Below, piece after piece: positions 18,901 to 23,353 of a stretch of 24,529 nt of DNA; within the stretch, counting starts at the first letter, position 1; each line of letters begins with the position of its first letter. The notes under the pieces are model-generated. The model searched no databases. It saw nothing but the letters and a program-made list of their open reading frames with translations, and was not told the origin of the DNA. The translations under genes and the position numbers were made by a program. This stretch comes from Aplysia californica. Its lineage: Eukaryota; Mollusca; Gastropoda; Aplysiida; Aplysiidae. Where the stretch lies: NCBI RefSeq assembly GCF_000002075.1, contig NW_004797666.1, forward strand, positions 98,465 through 122,993, in the 5' to 3' direction.

Positions 18901-20181
18901 TCGTCATTTACCTTTACTTATTTTGTATGTTTATCACTCTCTTGTGACCAGCTGTTTCCGAGGTGCCTTGATAGTTGAAGTAGACTTTGTACTTTTGAAG
19001 GTAGAGAGGTTCCCTGTAAGGACTTCTCTGTTGACATTTACCCTTTGGCGCTCATAATATGACCTTATGCAGTTGCGAGCGCCGTAAAGCCTCTACTAAA
19101 GCAATAAAAATACTCTTACTAAAACTGAATTTCTCCACCCTGATAGATGGAATAAACTTTCTCTCATTGATATCATGGTCCAGGTTCAGTGATCTGAAAG
19201 AGAGCAACATCAGCCTGGACAAGTTGTCCCCCAAGTCGGGCCAGTACTGGCACATGAGCGCCTACAACAACTCCAAGCTGTGCAACATCCTGTTCTCCAA
19301 CGAGCTCAACAGCCGCCTGTCTCCGCACGGCATCACGGCCAACGCCCTCCACCCGGGCAACATGATGAGCTCACAGCTCTCGCGCTACTCCTGGTTCTAC
19401 CAGATCATCTTCACGCTGGTCAGGCCTTTCACCAAGTCCATGGTGAGTCTTTGCTTACGGGACACCTGTGATGAGAAAAAGTATTTGTATCGCGTCATGG
19501 TGGTGAATTTGGCTCTCGTCAAAATAATGAAACTGAAGAAACAAACAATTTTCCGCCAGTTGAGTAATTTTTATTTAAATTACGTCCTTTAGAAAATATA
19601 TTTCTTATTTCTGTATGGCTTTTATTGAAAAACCATATATTGATCAGAAAATTTTAATTTGCGGAATCCAAGGACACTCAAGCGTTGGCACCAAACTTTG
19701 GTGGACATTTTCTTGCTCATTGCCAAAATGACATCTTTTCCAAGAGTTCATTATACCAGACATTTGTAACACTTTCCCAAGAGTTCATAATACTTGCCTG
19801 CAAGCTTGTAACACATTGTACTTTCCTAAAACTTCTTAATTCTTCCCTAAAAGTATGTAATGTTTCCCCAGAGCTGATAATACTTTTTCGAGACCTCATA
19901 AAAAGAATGGAATAAGCTTTTCTAAAATCACAAGCTGCCTTTGCCTATTTGTTCCCCCTCCTCATCCACCCCTCTGCCAGCAACAAGGGGCAGCCACAAC
20001 AGTCTACTGCTCTATAGCCGATGAGCTCACCAACGTTGGTGGTCTGTACTTCAACAACTGCTGTCGCTGCCTGCCCACCAAGTCGGCAGAAAACAAGGCC
20101 CTGGCTGTCACCCTGTGGAGCATCAGTGAACACTTCCTCAACAAGAAAACCCAGCATCAGCAGCAGTCTGGAGACAGTTAG
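857..20181 (+). CDS. WWOX: WW domain-containing oxidoreductase WWOX, whole gene, 8 coding exons, 412 aa
   Basis: The coding exons are 857-951, 11814-11878, 12337-12394, 12915-13093, 17544-17739, 18235-18420, 19184-19442 and 19981-20181 (stop TAG). Joined, they read without a break as two WW domains (about residues 14-45 and 55-86) followed by an SDR domain (about 120-345) and a C-terminal tail. Visible motifs are WW1 Trp18/Trp40, WW2 Trp59 with Tyr81 in place of the second Trp, a basic GKKKVVK stretch at 46-52, cofactor loop TGASCGIG at 126-133, NAG at 206-208, Ser256 in ASESHR, and the catalytic YNNSK with Tyr287 and Lys291. Human WWOX is 414 aa. In that family the WW domains bind PPxY partners and the protein acts in tumour suppression, stress signalling and metabolism; it is mostly cytoplasmic or mitochondrial. 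The start ATG has A at -3 and G at +4, with an in-frame stop upstream at 827-829. All introns are GT-AG. Function here is inferred by homology. Confidence 0.97.
1076..1115. repeat. AGTACGGCTAGACTG palindrome family, copy 1
   Basis: The stretch holds GACTGCCAGTC flanked by TAGCCGT, then AAGTACGGCTAGA. The same motif recurs at 14769-14812, 16711-16780 and 16940-17050, so it is a dispersed self-complementary repeat. This copy's left arm is mutated. Confidence 0.7.
1214..1425. repeat. 34-bp palindromic minisatellite, array A
   Basis: Units begin at 1214, 1248 and 1282 with exact 34-bp spacing, and each carries a near-palindrome of the form TTATTCGCACCGGGTGTGCG. Further diverged copies near 1328-1425 are joined to a CAGGGTCGAC-CCGACCTGCGCGC block that occurs twice. 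The region then runs into GC-rich CGCTGCGCGAG repeats up to about 1460. It is the reverse-complement relative of the array at 3600-3715. Confidence 0.85.
1630..1683. repeat. (CTAGAT)n hexamer repeat
   Basis: A short imperfect run of the self-complementary hexamer lies just upstream of the ZSWIM-like relic. Confidence 0.9.
1691..1884 (+). pseudogene. Relic of ZSWIM/FAR1-type N-terminal domain
   Basis: An ATG at 1691 opens [19 protein letters not shown] and then a stop. A neighbouring frame continues with [14 protein letters not shown] and ends near [12 protein letters not shown], so one base change in frame separates the two parts. The pattern of a short helix with F-x-F-EF, a TKFV-x-RS strand, then a Y-x-F-x-CKQG strand resembles the N-terminal domain of animal ZSWIM1/3 and FAR1/MULE-like proteins. 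No zinc-finger or transposase core follows within several hundred bases. It is read as a short fossil fragment inside WWOX intron 1. The family assignment comes from remembered motif shape and is tentative. Confidence 0.4.
2204..2280. repeat. CACTGGGAATAG palindrome cluster
   Basis: CACTGGGAATAG (2204-2215) is matched by its exact complement CTATTCCCAGTG (2257-2268). Between them is TCCCAGTG-T-CACTGGGA (2227-2243), an 8-bp palindrome with a 1-nt centre. A further imperfect arm runs to 2280. Confidence 0.85.
2281..2985. other. WWOX intron 1, no gene seen
   Basis: Low-complexity intron: scattered CTAGATCT hexamers (around 2296, 2393-2405 and 2500-2511) and a C-rich tract near 2887-2919. Open frames here are short and lack recognisable motifs. 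Confidence 0.6.
2990..3301 (+). pseudogene. Proline-rich coding-like relic with internal repeats
   Basis: Frame AAT TCA GAA (from about 3002) reads [30 protein letters not shown], then a second round [17 protein letters not shown] with LLPPPKKK. The two units are about 108 nt apart, and substitutions spare the protein pattern better than chance. A third NSENPAP start lies in another frame after about 3205 and continues to an acidic [13 protein letters not shown] stretch ending at a possible donor (GACAG|GT, 3301). The upstream TTAG near 2987-2990 could be an acceptor. This is probably a decayed exon or mobile-element exon; the family is not recognised. Confidence 0.4.
3600..3715. repeat. 34-bp palindromic minisatellite, array B
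   Basis: Units start at 3600, 3634, 3668 and 3702 (last one partial), exactly 34 bp apart. Each junction forms the palindrome TATTCGCACA-CCC-TGTGCGAATA. The palindrome is shared, in reverse orientation, with array A at 1214-1425, while the 11-13 nt linkers differ. Confidence 0.93.
3929..4401. mobile_element. Candidate MITE with 14-bp inverted ends (GGCTATTCTCACCC)
   Basis: GGCTATTCTCACCC at 3929-3942 is the exact reverse complement of 4388-4401, bounding 473 bp. Inside, a GCCCGGAAGTTCTCGC block with CT-rich tail occurs twice (about 3951 and 4158), and a 14-bp inverted repeat CACAGAATTCTACA lies at 4282-4295 and 4314-4327. No coding capacity is seen. The flanking 8-mers (AAGGAAGT and AAAAGACT) match at only 5 of 8 positions, so target-site duplication is unproven. 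The right end abuts the Merlin gene, so the two may be related. Confidence 0.4.
4418..4442. repeat. CTATTCTCACC-CCA-GGTGAGAATAG palindrome
   Basis: Perfect 11-bp arms are separated by 3 nt. The C-terminal codons and stop of the Merlin transposase overlap it on the minus strand. The same arm occurs at 3929-3942 and 4388-4401. Confidence 0.9.
4421..5289 (-). pseudogene. Merlin (IS1016/ISXO2-like) DNA transposase, broken by a frameshift
   Basis: Read 5289 to about 4711, a 207-codon frame gives an N-terminal zinc ribbon (CVTC at 26-29, CPSH at 48-51), a helix-turn-helix-like region (about 85-115), then [12 protein letters not shown] with the first catalytic Asp at 133, and [15 protein letters not shown]. 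At about 4710 the frame shifts. The next frame continues with [34 protein letters not shown] (third catalytic residue, the Glu of NHIEN) and ends with TGA at 4421-4423. One base appears to be missing just at the second catalytic Asp, so the enzyme should be inactive. Motif order is that of eukaryotic Merlin elements, relatives of bacterial IS1595/IS1016. Terminal repeats are uncertain; a LINE fragment abuts the 5' side. Otherwise the gene is well preserved, so it is fairly young. Confidence 0.85.
5275..5860 (+). mobile_element. LINE 3' end, RNase H-type (I/Nimb/Jockey-like), 5'-truncated
   Basis: Codons to the TAG at 5629-5631 read NNKLYEIKP, then [38 protein letters not shown] and [12 protein letters not shown]. 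This is the conserved tail after the RNase H domain in I-superclade and Jockey-type LINE ORF2 proteins, ending in a C-x2-C...H-x4-C zinc motif. Reverse transcriptase and endonuclease are absent, as expected for a 5'-truncated copy. The 3' UTR ends in the hairpin GCGCTCATATGACC to GCGAGCGCCG (5798-5830), also found at 9590-9624, 13457-13494 and 19047-19090. An A-rich tail follows. The left edge meets the Merlin gene; which inserted into which is not clear. Confidence 0.8.
5970..6214. repeat. 7 x 35-bp minisatellite
   Basis: Seven consecutive units of exactly 35 bp (starts 5970, 6005, 6040 and so on to 6180), each opening AAAATCTCACAG and closing CACGCACTTCC. Differences are single-base (TGATG/TGAAG, CACG/CATG). 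Units touch with no unique spacers. Confidence 0.97.
6222..6339. mobile_element. Tc1/mariner-like MITE, 118 bp
   Basis: Exact 19-bp terminal inverted repeats TATAGTGCGGTCAAAAATT (6222-6240 and 6321-6339) extend imperfectly to about 30 bp (GTG-GCAAAC). Ends include TA/TA, consistent with a TA target duplication. There is no coding capacity. It lies 7 bp after the 35-bp array. Confidence 0.85.
6410..7070. repeat. Dense (CTAGAT)n region
   Basis: Many perfect and imperfect runs of the self-complementary hexamer, for example 6768-6783, 6825-6852 and 7033-7057, alternate with short unique AT-rich sequence. No gene is seen. The runs alternate TCTAGA and AGATCT sites. Confidence 0.9.
7071..8130. other. 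WWOX intron 1, no gene seen
   Basis: AT-rich intron sequence with a few CTAGATCT copies (7560-7600, 7935). The open frames here have no domain-like composition. Confidence 0.6.
8207..8330 (+). mobile_element. tRNA-derived SINE head, + copy
   Basis: An A box (TGACCGAAGGG, 8229-8239) and a B box (GGTTTGAATCC, 8285-8295) lie 45 bp apart, longer than a plain tRNA and closer to a Leu/Ser type with a variable arm. A T-rich tail follows. A second copy, about 85% alike by eye, lies inverted at 9119-9225. GCAACGCCGCGTT at about 8345 also recurs, inverted, near 9280. Confidence 0.65.
9119..9225 (-). mobile_element. tRNA-derived SINE head, minus copy
   Basis: Reverse-strand A box TGGTCGAAGGG (9198-9188) fits the Pol III consensus, and the B box GGTTTGAATCC lies at 9142-9132. 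The body between them matches the + copy at 8229-8295. A T-rich tail on the minus strand spans 9087-9118. Confidence 0.7.
9561..9764 (-). mobile_element. Short retroposon with 11-bp target duplications and LINE-type 3' tail
   Basis: ATTAGACTTAG occurs at 9561-9571 and 9754-9764. The 182 bp between them interrupt the right arm of the foldback exactly where the left arm is continuous. On the minus strand the insert ends with GCGCTCATATGACC to GCGAGCGCCGTAAAACC, the same hairpin tail as the LINE at 5798-5835. Its body does not match that LINE. This is a clear, comparatively recent target-primed insertion. Confidence 0.88.
9990..10165 (+). mobile_element. SINE/LINE 3' tail with AGCGCC hairpin, after a (GT)n tract
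   Basis: A GT microsatellite (about 10007-10035) is followed by GTAAAGCGCC, then GGGCGCTATT and an ATTATTATTG end. GTAAAGCGC paired with GGCGCTAT and ending in ATT repeats is a tail form seen in many animal LINE/SINE families. The head of the element is not recognisable. Confidence 0.5.
10166..11813. other. WWOX intron 1, distal part
   Basis: AT-rich intron with no recognised element, apart from a coding-like open stretch at 10921-11109. The last 30 bases carry a pyrimidine-rich tract and the acceptor TTCTAG for exon 2. Confidence 0.6.
10970..11087 (+). other. Coding-like ORF with splice-like edges, unrecognised
   Basis: Within an open frame (ATG 10921, stop after 11106), the segment after a pyrimidine-rich TTCAAG up to AGAG|GTTTTG reads [17 protein letters not shown] and [20 protein letters not shown]. 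Composition is protein-like, unlike the surrounding intron. At 118 nt it would shift the WWOX frame, so it is not a normal cassette exon. It could be a processed or transposed gene fragment. Family unknown. Confidence 0.25.
11814..11878 (+). CDS. WWOX: WWOX coding exon 2 (second half of WW1, basic stretch)
   Basis: The exon follows the acceptor GATTCTAG and ends GGAG|GTAAGG. Its 65 nt encode the end of WW1 with Trp40 and Pro43 (QWKHP), then GKKKVVK, which corresponds to the human basic nuclear-localisation-like stretch. Its length is the same as human exon 2. Confidence 0.96.
11879..12336 (+). other. WWOX intron 2
   Basis: 458 bp, GTAAGG to TTTCAG. It contains a short (AT)n tract at about 12056-12072 and no gene. 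Confidence 0.85.
12337..12394 (+). CDS. WWOX: WWOX coding exon 3 (first half of WW2)
   Basis: This 58-nt exon lies between TTTCAG and GTGAGT. It encodes [18 protein letters not shown], the first two strands of WW2, including Trp59. Length and phase match human exon 3. Confidence 0.95.
12395..12914 (+). other. WWOX intron 3
   Basis: 520 bp, GTGAGT to ATTCCAG. No element or gene is recognised. Confidence 0.85.
12915..13093 (+). CDS. WWOX: WWOX coding exon 4 (end of WW2, linker, SDR cofactor loop)
   Basis: This 179-nt exon follows ATTCCAG and ends ATAG|GTCTGT, a weaker donor than the others. It encodes [16 protein letters not shown], with Tyr81 where WW domains normally have the second Trp, as in vertebrate WW2. 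A linker and [20 protein letters not shown] follow, the first strand and nucleotide-binding turn of the Rossmann fold. A Cys stands at 130 where human WWOX has Ser in TGANSGIG. Length equals that of human exon 4. Confidence 0.95.
13119..13515 (+). mobile_element. 390-bp dispersed retroposon, copy 1
   Basis: It aligns nearly end to end with 18719-19110. Shared blocks include GACTGAAGTGTCTTTAGGCC, GTAAATGGGCTGATTCATCA, CCTTACT-TCGTCATTT and CTCTGTTGACAT. Both end in the GGCGCTC...GCGAGCG hairpin tail and an A-rich end. The body has no long ORF and does not match the LINE at 5275-5860, so it looks like a SINE or a different LINE 3' UTR using the same tail. It begins 26 bp after the exon 4 donor. 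Confidence 0.8.
13516..14344. other. WWOX intron 4, G-tracts and a CCGAC-rich patch
   Basis: Poly-G runs lie near 13877-13890 and 13938-13949. Between 13980 and 14190 the sequence becomes GC-rich, with many CCGAC/GTCGG motifs in both orientations (GCCGACAATCGTC on the left, AATTGTCGG on the right), perhaps a decayed terminal-repeat element. No gene is supported. Confidence 0.4.
14345..14830. repeat. (CTAGAT)n arrays with one CGGCTAG palindrome
   Basis: Hexamer runs occur at 14347-14385, 14524-14612, 14697-14745 and 14810-14835. A copy of the AAGTACGGCTAG palindrome lies at 14769-14812. A 40-bp stretch starting ATGGAGGATTCATATTCCAA at 14405 recurs at 17075. Confidence 0.9.
14893..16569. mobile_element. 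TIR element of 1.67 kb with TGTCCCA subterminal motifs
   Basis: GTCACGACCCC (14899-14909) is matched by its exact complement at 16553-16563, with weaker similarity extending inward (ACTCATGGGCCAC against CTTCGTGGGACAC). TCTAGA flanks both ends and may be a 6-bp target duplication, although the surroundings are hexamer-rich. About seventeen TGTCCCA/TGGGACA motifs lie inside; most in the left part read TGGGACA and most in the right part read TGTCCCA, a mirror pattern typical of transposase-binding subterminal repeats. No complete transposase is seen; two short minus-strand frames are listed separately. Likely a non-autonomous or decayed DNA transposon of unassigned superfamily. Confidence 0.7.
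15338..15717 (-). pseudogene. Coding-like fragments inside the TIR element
   Basis: On the minus strand an ATG at 15717 opens [20 protein letters not shown], reaching a poly-C/poly-A slippage tract (15628-15652). Beyond it, 15586-15338 is open and reads [20 protein letters not shown] and [16 protein letters not shown]. The two parts have protein-like composition but are in different frames. They may be a decayed transposase or a captured host exon; no family is recognised. Confidence 0.3.
16616..17060. repeat. Duplicated ~220-bp unit containing CGGCTAG palindromes
   Basis: The block starting GGCACCT, followed by AAATACAAAT, AACTAAAAAT and TTTACAATTCAG, occurs at about 16631-16701 and again at 16851-16916. 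Each copy is followed by palindromes of the AAGTACGGCTAG family. The best one has arms AAGTACGGCTAGACT (16971-16985) and its complement (16989-17003) around GCG, and the next (17004-17036) follows directly. Confidence 0.88.
17061..17543. other. WWOX intron 4, end
   Basis: Holds a second copy of the ATGGAGGATTC sequence (17075-17123), a short hexamer run (17148-17172), a G-tract near 17380-17391, and the exon 5 acceptor. No gene is seen. Confidence 0.6.
17544..17739 (+). CDS. WWOX: WWOX coding exon 5 (SDR strands 2-3; fusion of human exons 5 and 6)
   Basis: The exon runs from CTGTTTCAG to GGATG|GTAAGT. It encodes residues 133-197 plus part of Trp198, including the ACRN motif after strand 2 and the VDFCCLRSV strand-3 region. 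At 196 nt it equals the sum of human exons 5 (107 nt) and 6 (89 nt), so the human intron 5 position is empty here. Confidence 0.95.
17740..18234 (+). other. WWOX intron 5
   Basis: 495 bp, GTAAGT to TTTCACAG, strongly pyrimidine-rich in its second half (C-tract near 18000-18014). An almost exact short direct repeat AATTGATCAATCATG occurs at about 17856-17892. No gene. Confidence 0.8.
18235..18420 (+). CDS. WWOX: WWOX coding exon 6 (SDR NAG motif, substrate-binding Ser)
   Basis: This 186-nt exon lies between TTTCACAG and GTCAGC. It encodes [15 protein letters not shown] with the SDR NAG motif (206-208), the helix [12 protein letters not shown], and [14 protein letters not shown] with Ser256, which aligns with the substrate-contacting Ser260 of human WWOX. 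Length matches human exon 7. Confidence 0.96.
18421..18718 (+). other. WWOX intron 6, proximal part
   Basis: Begins GTCAGC. Plain AT-rich intron; the open frame running on from exon 6 is read-through of the exon frame. Confidence 0.7.
18719..19110 (+). mobile_element. 390-bp dispersed retroposon, copy 2
   Basis: Second copy of the repeat at 13119-13515, same orientation, ending in the hairpin GGCGCTC...GCGAGCGCCGTAAAG (19047-19090) and an A-rich tail. Estimated identity by eye is about 80%, so the two insertions are old or derive from different subfamilies. Confidence 0.82.
19184..19442 (+). CDS. WWOX: WWOX coding exon 7 (SDR active site)
   Basis: The exon follows GGTCCAG and ends TCCATG|GTGAGT. 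It contains the catalytic YNNSK (Tyr287, Lys291) and the almost invariant [12 protein letters not shown] and HPGNMM blocks. At 259 nt it is six shorter than human exon 8, equal to two fewer codons in the loop before the active site. Base composition is clearly GC-richer than the flanking introns. Confidence 0.97.
19443..19980 (+). other. WWOX intron 7
   Basis: 538 bp, GTGAGT to CTCTGCCAG. It contains several spaced variants of an AGAGTTCATAATACTT phrase (about 19743-19890), an old short degenerate repeat. No gene. It occupies the position of the giant intron 8 of human WWOX. Confidence 0.8.
19981..20181 (+). CDS. WWOX: WWOX terminal coding exon 8
   Basis: The exon begins in phase 0 after CTCTGCCAG and encodes [29 protein letters not shown] and a divergent Gln-rich tail, ending in TAG at 20179-20181. 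It corresponds to human exon 9, and the FNNCCRC core is conserved. The tail [13 protein letters not shown] is lineage-specific. Confidence 0.96.
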   Translation, partial: QQGAATTVYCSIADELTNVGGLYFNNCCRCLPTKSAENKALAVTLWSISEHFLNKKTQHQQQSGDS

Positions 20182-21419
20182 AGGAACCACTGTCAGTTTA
20201 CCACCCTACAGCAGCACTCAAAACGGTTTCTGACCACATTCAGTGGATTCTGCTTCTTTTCGGTTGTGCTTGGACCAGGTATTTGTGATTCTGTTTACTA
20301 TTTTCATTGAAATACACAAAGAAAAGAAATGAATAGTTCCCTTTTACAACAAACAGAATATTTTTTATCCACAGAATTTTGTTTTGTTGACCTGTAATCC
20401 TTTTTGCCTATGCCCCCCTCCACCCCCACTCACGCCCCTTCAGGTTTGCTCTGTGCTATAAGAGATAATGTGCATCTAGTCTATATTGTTAAGTTCATCT
20501 TTGTCCATATCCCTCATGCTTATCATGTACGATCCATCCAAGCAGTGTCGTCTAAACAGGTACAGAGCGGATGTGTTGCTGGTTGTAATGCCGTCCTTTA
20601 CCATGTGTTGTGTAGTCTCTGGTCTGAGGAAGGATGCACAACAGAACTAAAGTTCTGTATTTTTAAGTGCCCTCATCATTAGAATAGATCCTACAGTCTG
20701 TAAATCTTCAGTTTATAGAATATGTCAAAGAAATAAGCGCTGTATCAGTGCCGACTTGGCTACAGACATATACAGTGGAGTCTGCTTAAACCAAAATCTG
20801 CAGGACTGCTGAATTTTAAAAAGTTTAGCCATTTTTATATGGTTTAGAGAGATCGCATAGCTAACCTACCATAGAAAACTGCCTCTCCCCTCCACGCATA
20901 ACGGAAACAGAGGATGAAATAGTAAAGTAAAAGTAAGTTGGAGAGATTGCTCAAATAGCGAAGAAAAATTAGAGATTCTTCATTCTTGCCACTACTTTCG
21001 AATTGACCATAATATTCAGTTTAAGCATACTCCACTGCATGTTACTAATGTTAATGACATACAGCTCTGGGCCTTGGAAAGGCTGCAAAAAGAGTTACAC
21101 CCAGAGATATGTTTGTGACACACCCACATTGATGACGACTGTGGAAGTCATTTTGGGTTTACTTCGAGGTGGCTTAACTTAAGGTGTCGGTGAGGAAAGG
21201 TTTGCTCAAATTTTCCATTGATCTATGTGTTCATTTATTTAGCTCGTAGTTTAATGCTAGTGTGGGCCCCATATCTTTTTTGTTTGGGGGTATGTAATGC
21301 GGGGCTTCTTTCACAGAGATTTCTCTCAAGAACTGATTATATCTTGGGTAAATAACATCATTTCTGAGAGGGAAACTTGGATTTTAACTATTCGTCAGAC
21401 CTTGTTTGCAGTTAATTCT
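20182..21419 (+). other. Probable WWOX 3' UTR and downstream sequence
   Basis: No coding region is supported. No canonical AATAAA is seen close to the stop; the first clear one noticed is at 22273-22278, so the transcript end is uncertain. Confidence 0.45.
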
Positions 21420-21785
21420 GCGTCAGTAGTATAGTGGATAGGCTACACGACTCTTAATCATGATTTTGGGAGTTGGGATTCGATGGTCAGCTCAGCATGT
21501 TGTTGTGTCCTTGGGGAAAGGCACTTTACACGATTTCATTATCCTCACTTCACCCAGGTGTGAAGGGTAGCTGGCCATAGACGGTGAAACATCGAGTCAG
21601 TTCGTTTTAGTTTTTTAGTGGCTGTAAAATGGCAGCTTGCTCTGCATATTTCCCAAGAAGTTGAGGTTGTTCCCGATTGTTATAAGGTATGCTGGGGAGA
21701 AGAATATAGATTGTACGGGGCATAGAAATTACTGTAGACCTGGAATTTTGCTATACAAATTATATTTATATTAGTATTGTTTGTA
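21420..21785 (+). mobile_element. tRNA-derived SINE with GTGTCCTTGGGGAAAGGCAC core
   Basis: The head has an A box TAGTATAGTGG (21427-21437), a CGACTCTTAATC anticodon-like region resembling tRNA-Lys(CTT), and a B box near 21476-21486. It is followed by TGTCCTTGGGGAAAGGCACT, then CACTTCACCCAGGTGTGAAG. That core resembles the conserved central domains of Deu/Meta-type animal SINEs. An AT-rich tail ends near 21785. It probably lies in the WWOX 3' UTR or just downstream. Confidence 0.75.
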
Positions 21786-22272
21786 TTAATTGTTTTATCA
21801 TTATGAGGCAATCATTTTGCCATCCTCTCTTTTCTTTTTCATTTCTCCCAAAAGCTTTCGTCCTTTGTAAGGTTCCCATCTCATGATCTATTGCATTCAT
21901 TGATATTGAAGAAGACACTTGCCTGCATCTGTATTATGTGATCAATGCCATTCCACTCTCTTGATAGAGAGACAACTATATCTATATAATGTATATATCA
22001 AAAACTGCTTGTTGGCTGTTGTAGTAGATACATGTACCATTTCATACTTAACCCTATTTTTACACCTTGGTGTCATTTTGTACTCCCGGGGTTGTATTCT
22101 TTACATTTTAGAATACTTTTAGTACGAAGATCTCTTTGAAACTTTCAGTATTTCTCAAATAACCATTTTGACAGACTGCTATGCAAAGCGTAGGCCTACG
22201 GATCAGATTTAAGAGTAAGTTTCCTCTTCGGAAAGTGGTGACACAGAGTTCCCCACGTCGTATGGATACAAT

Positions 22273-22278
22273 AATAAA
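22273..22278 (+). promoter_or_regulatory. Candidate polyadenylation signal AATAAA
   Basis: First clear AATAAA noticed downstream of the WWOX stop, 2.1 kb away. It would imply a long 3' UTR including the SINE; a nearer non-canonical signal is equally possible. Confidence 0.2.
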
Positions 22279-23089
22279 ACACGATGTACGGATAGGGTTA
22301 AAATGTAACGCATTATCATACATTTAGCACTACTGGAGTCCACCTCTTTTAAATAATCTCAATGGAAAGAGCAATATAGTTAACTAAGAAATTGAAACCA
22401 TCTAGGTTTAAGAATTTGTCATAGCAGTTGTGCATTGATTATAGCTCTGAAGTAGTGTGTATTAGAGCTGTAATTATTTGTGTGGTGTGCTGACAAAATG
22501 TGTTGCTTCTCGCAATCCACAAATAGAGCTATCAGCTGAAAATTGACACATAATATTTCGCCGGCTTGGGACAATACTGCGACAAGCGTCATTTTGTAAT
22601 TTTACAGGAAGGCGAAAAAACGTTCTAATTTCTACCAATATAGCCCAAGAAACGTCAGATTAAAATATGTTGCTACTTATACACTGTGTCATGCTGTAAC
22701 ACCAATTCCCTCCTAATTTTTATTCAAACTACGGAGAAATTTCTGGAAGATGGTGTTTGTCGCAGTGGAGCCTCATGCAACAAAGCGTCACAGGGTGTTT
22801 GTGTTATTTTGACACAAGAGACGAATTGGATAAGTGCTAACAAAGTCCTTTGTCGATAATTTTCTAGACCTCCCGTTCCCATACAAAACCTTTTAAGCCA
22901 CAAAATCATAATGGGGAAGACCAATCTATATTGTTTAGTGGCTTTGACACCTGCTTGAGTCTTGGAGGATGAATGCCTATCCTATCATATATACTTTGAG
23001 GGATATTCAAGTAGTCTTGCACTCCATTTCCCTGTGTAGCAGCACGCCCTTCTTAACCTACTTATAATTACAGGAATTTAAACTATAAA

Positions 23090-23200
23090 GAGAGGGGGAG
23101 GGGAAAAGAATGTGTGCTCGACTGCGACACAAACACACACAGAGCGAGTTAGAGAGAGAGAGGGAGAGAGTGAGATATATATATATATATATATATATCA
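23090..23200. repeat. GA-rich and (TA)n simple repeats
   Basis: Purine-rich GAGAGA stretch (about 23145-23173) followed by a TA dinucleotide run (about 23174-23198). Confidence 0.9.
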
Positions 23201-23353
23201 ACCAGAGAACAACACTCTTCGAAACAAGAACATTTAATTACCTTCACAACTGAAGAAAGTAGTGACTGAAATTTTAGAAAGATTTTTTCTAAAAACTTGA
23301 GACAGTTCTCAAACACAATATGGTATCAACATGTCTATAACTCGAATTTGAAA

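Larger units (their letters stand above)
21786..23353. other. Intergenic, no gene seen
   Basis: AT-rich sequence with a CCCGGG at about 22086, a candidate polyadenylation signal, then GA-rich and (TA)n simple repeats at about 23090-23198. Open frames here show no domain-like features. Confidence 0.55.

Noticed and set aside
20404-20682. 92-codon ORF downstream of the WWOX stop
   Set aside because: No motif, AT-rich, and located in the probable 3' UTR.
21427-21500. Functional tRNA gene
   Set aside because: A and B boxes are present, but the acceptor stem does not pair and a SINE core follows; it is a tRNA-derived SINE head.
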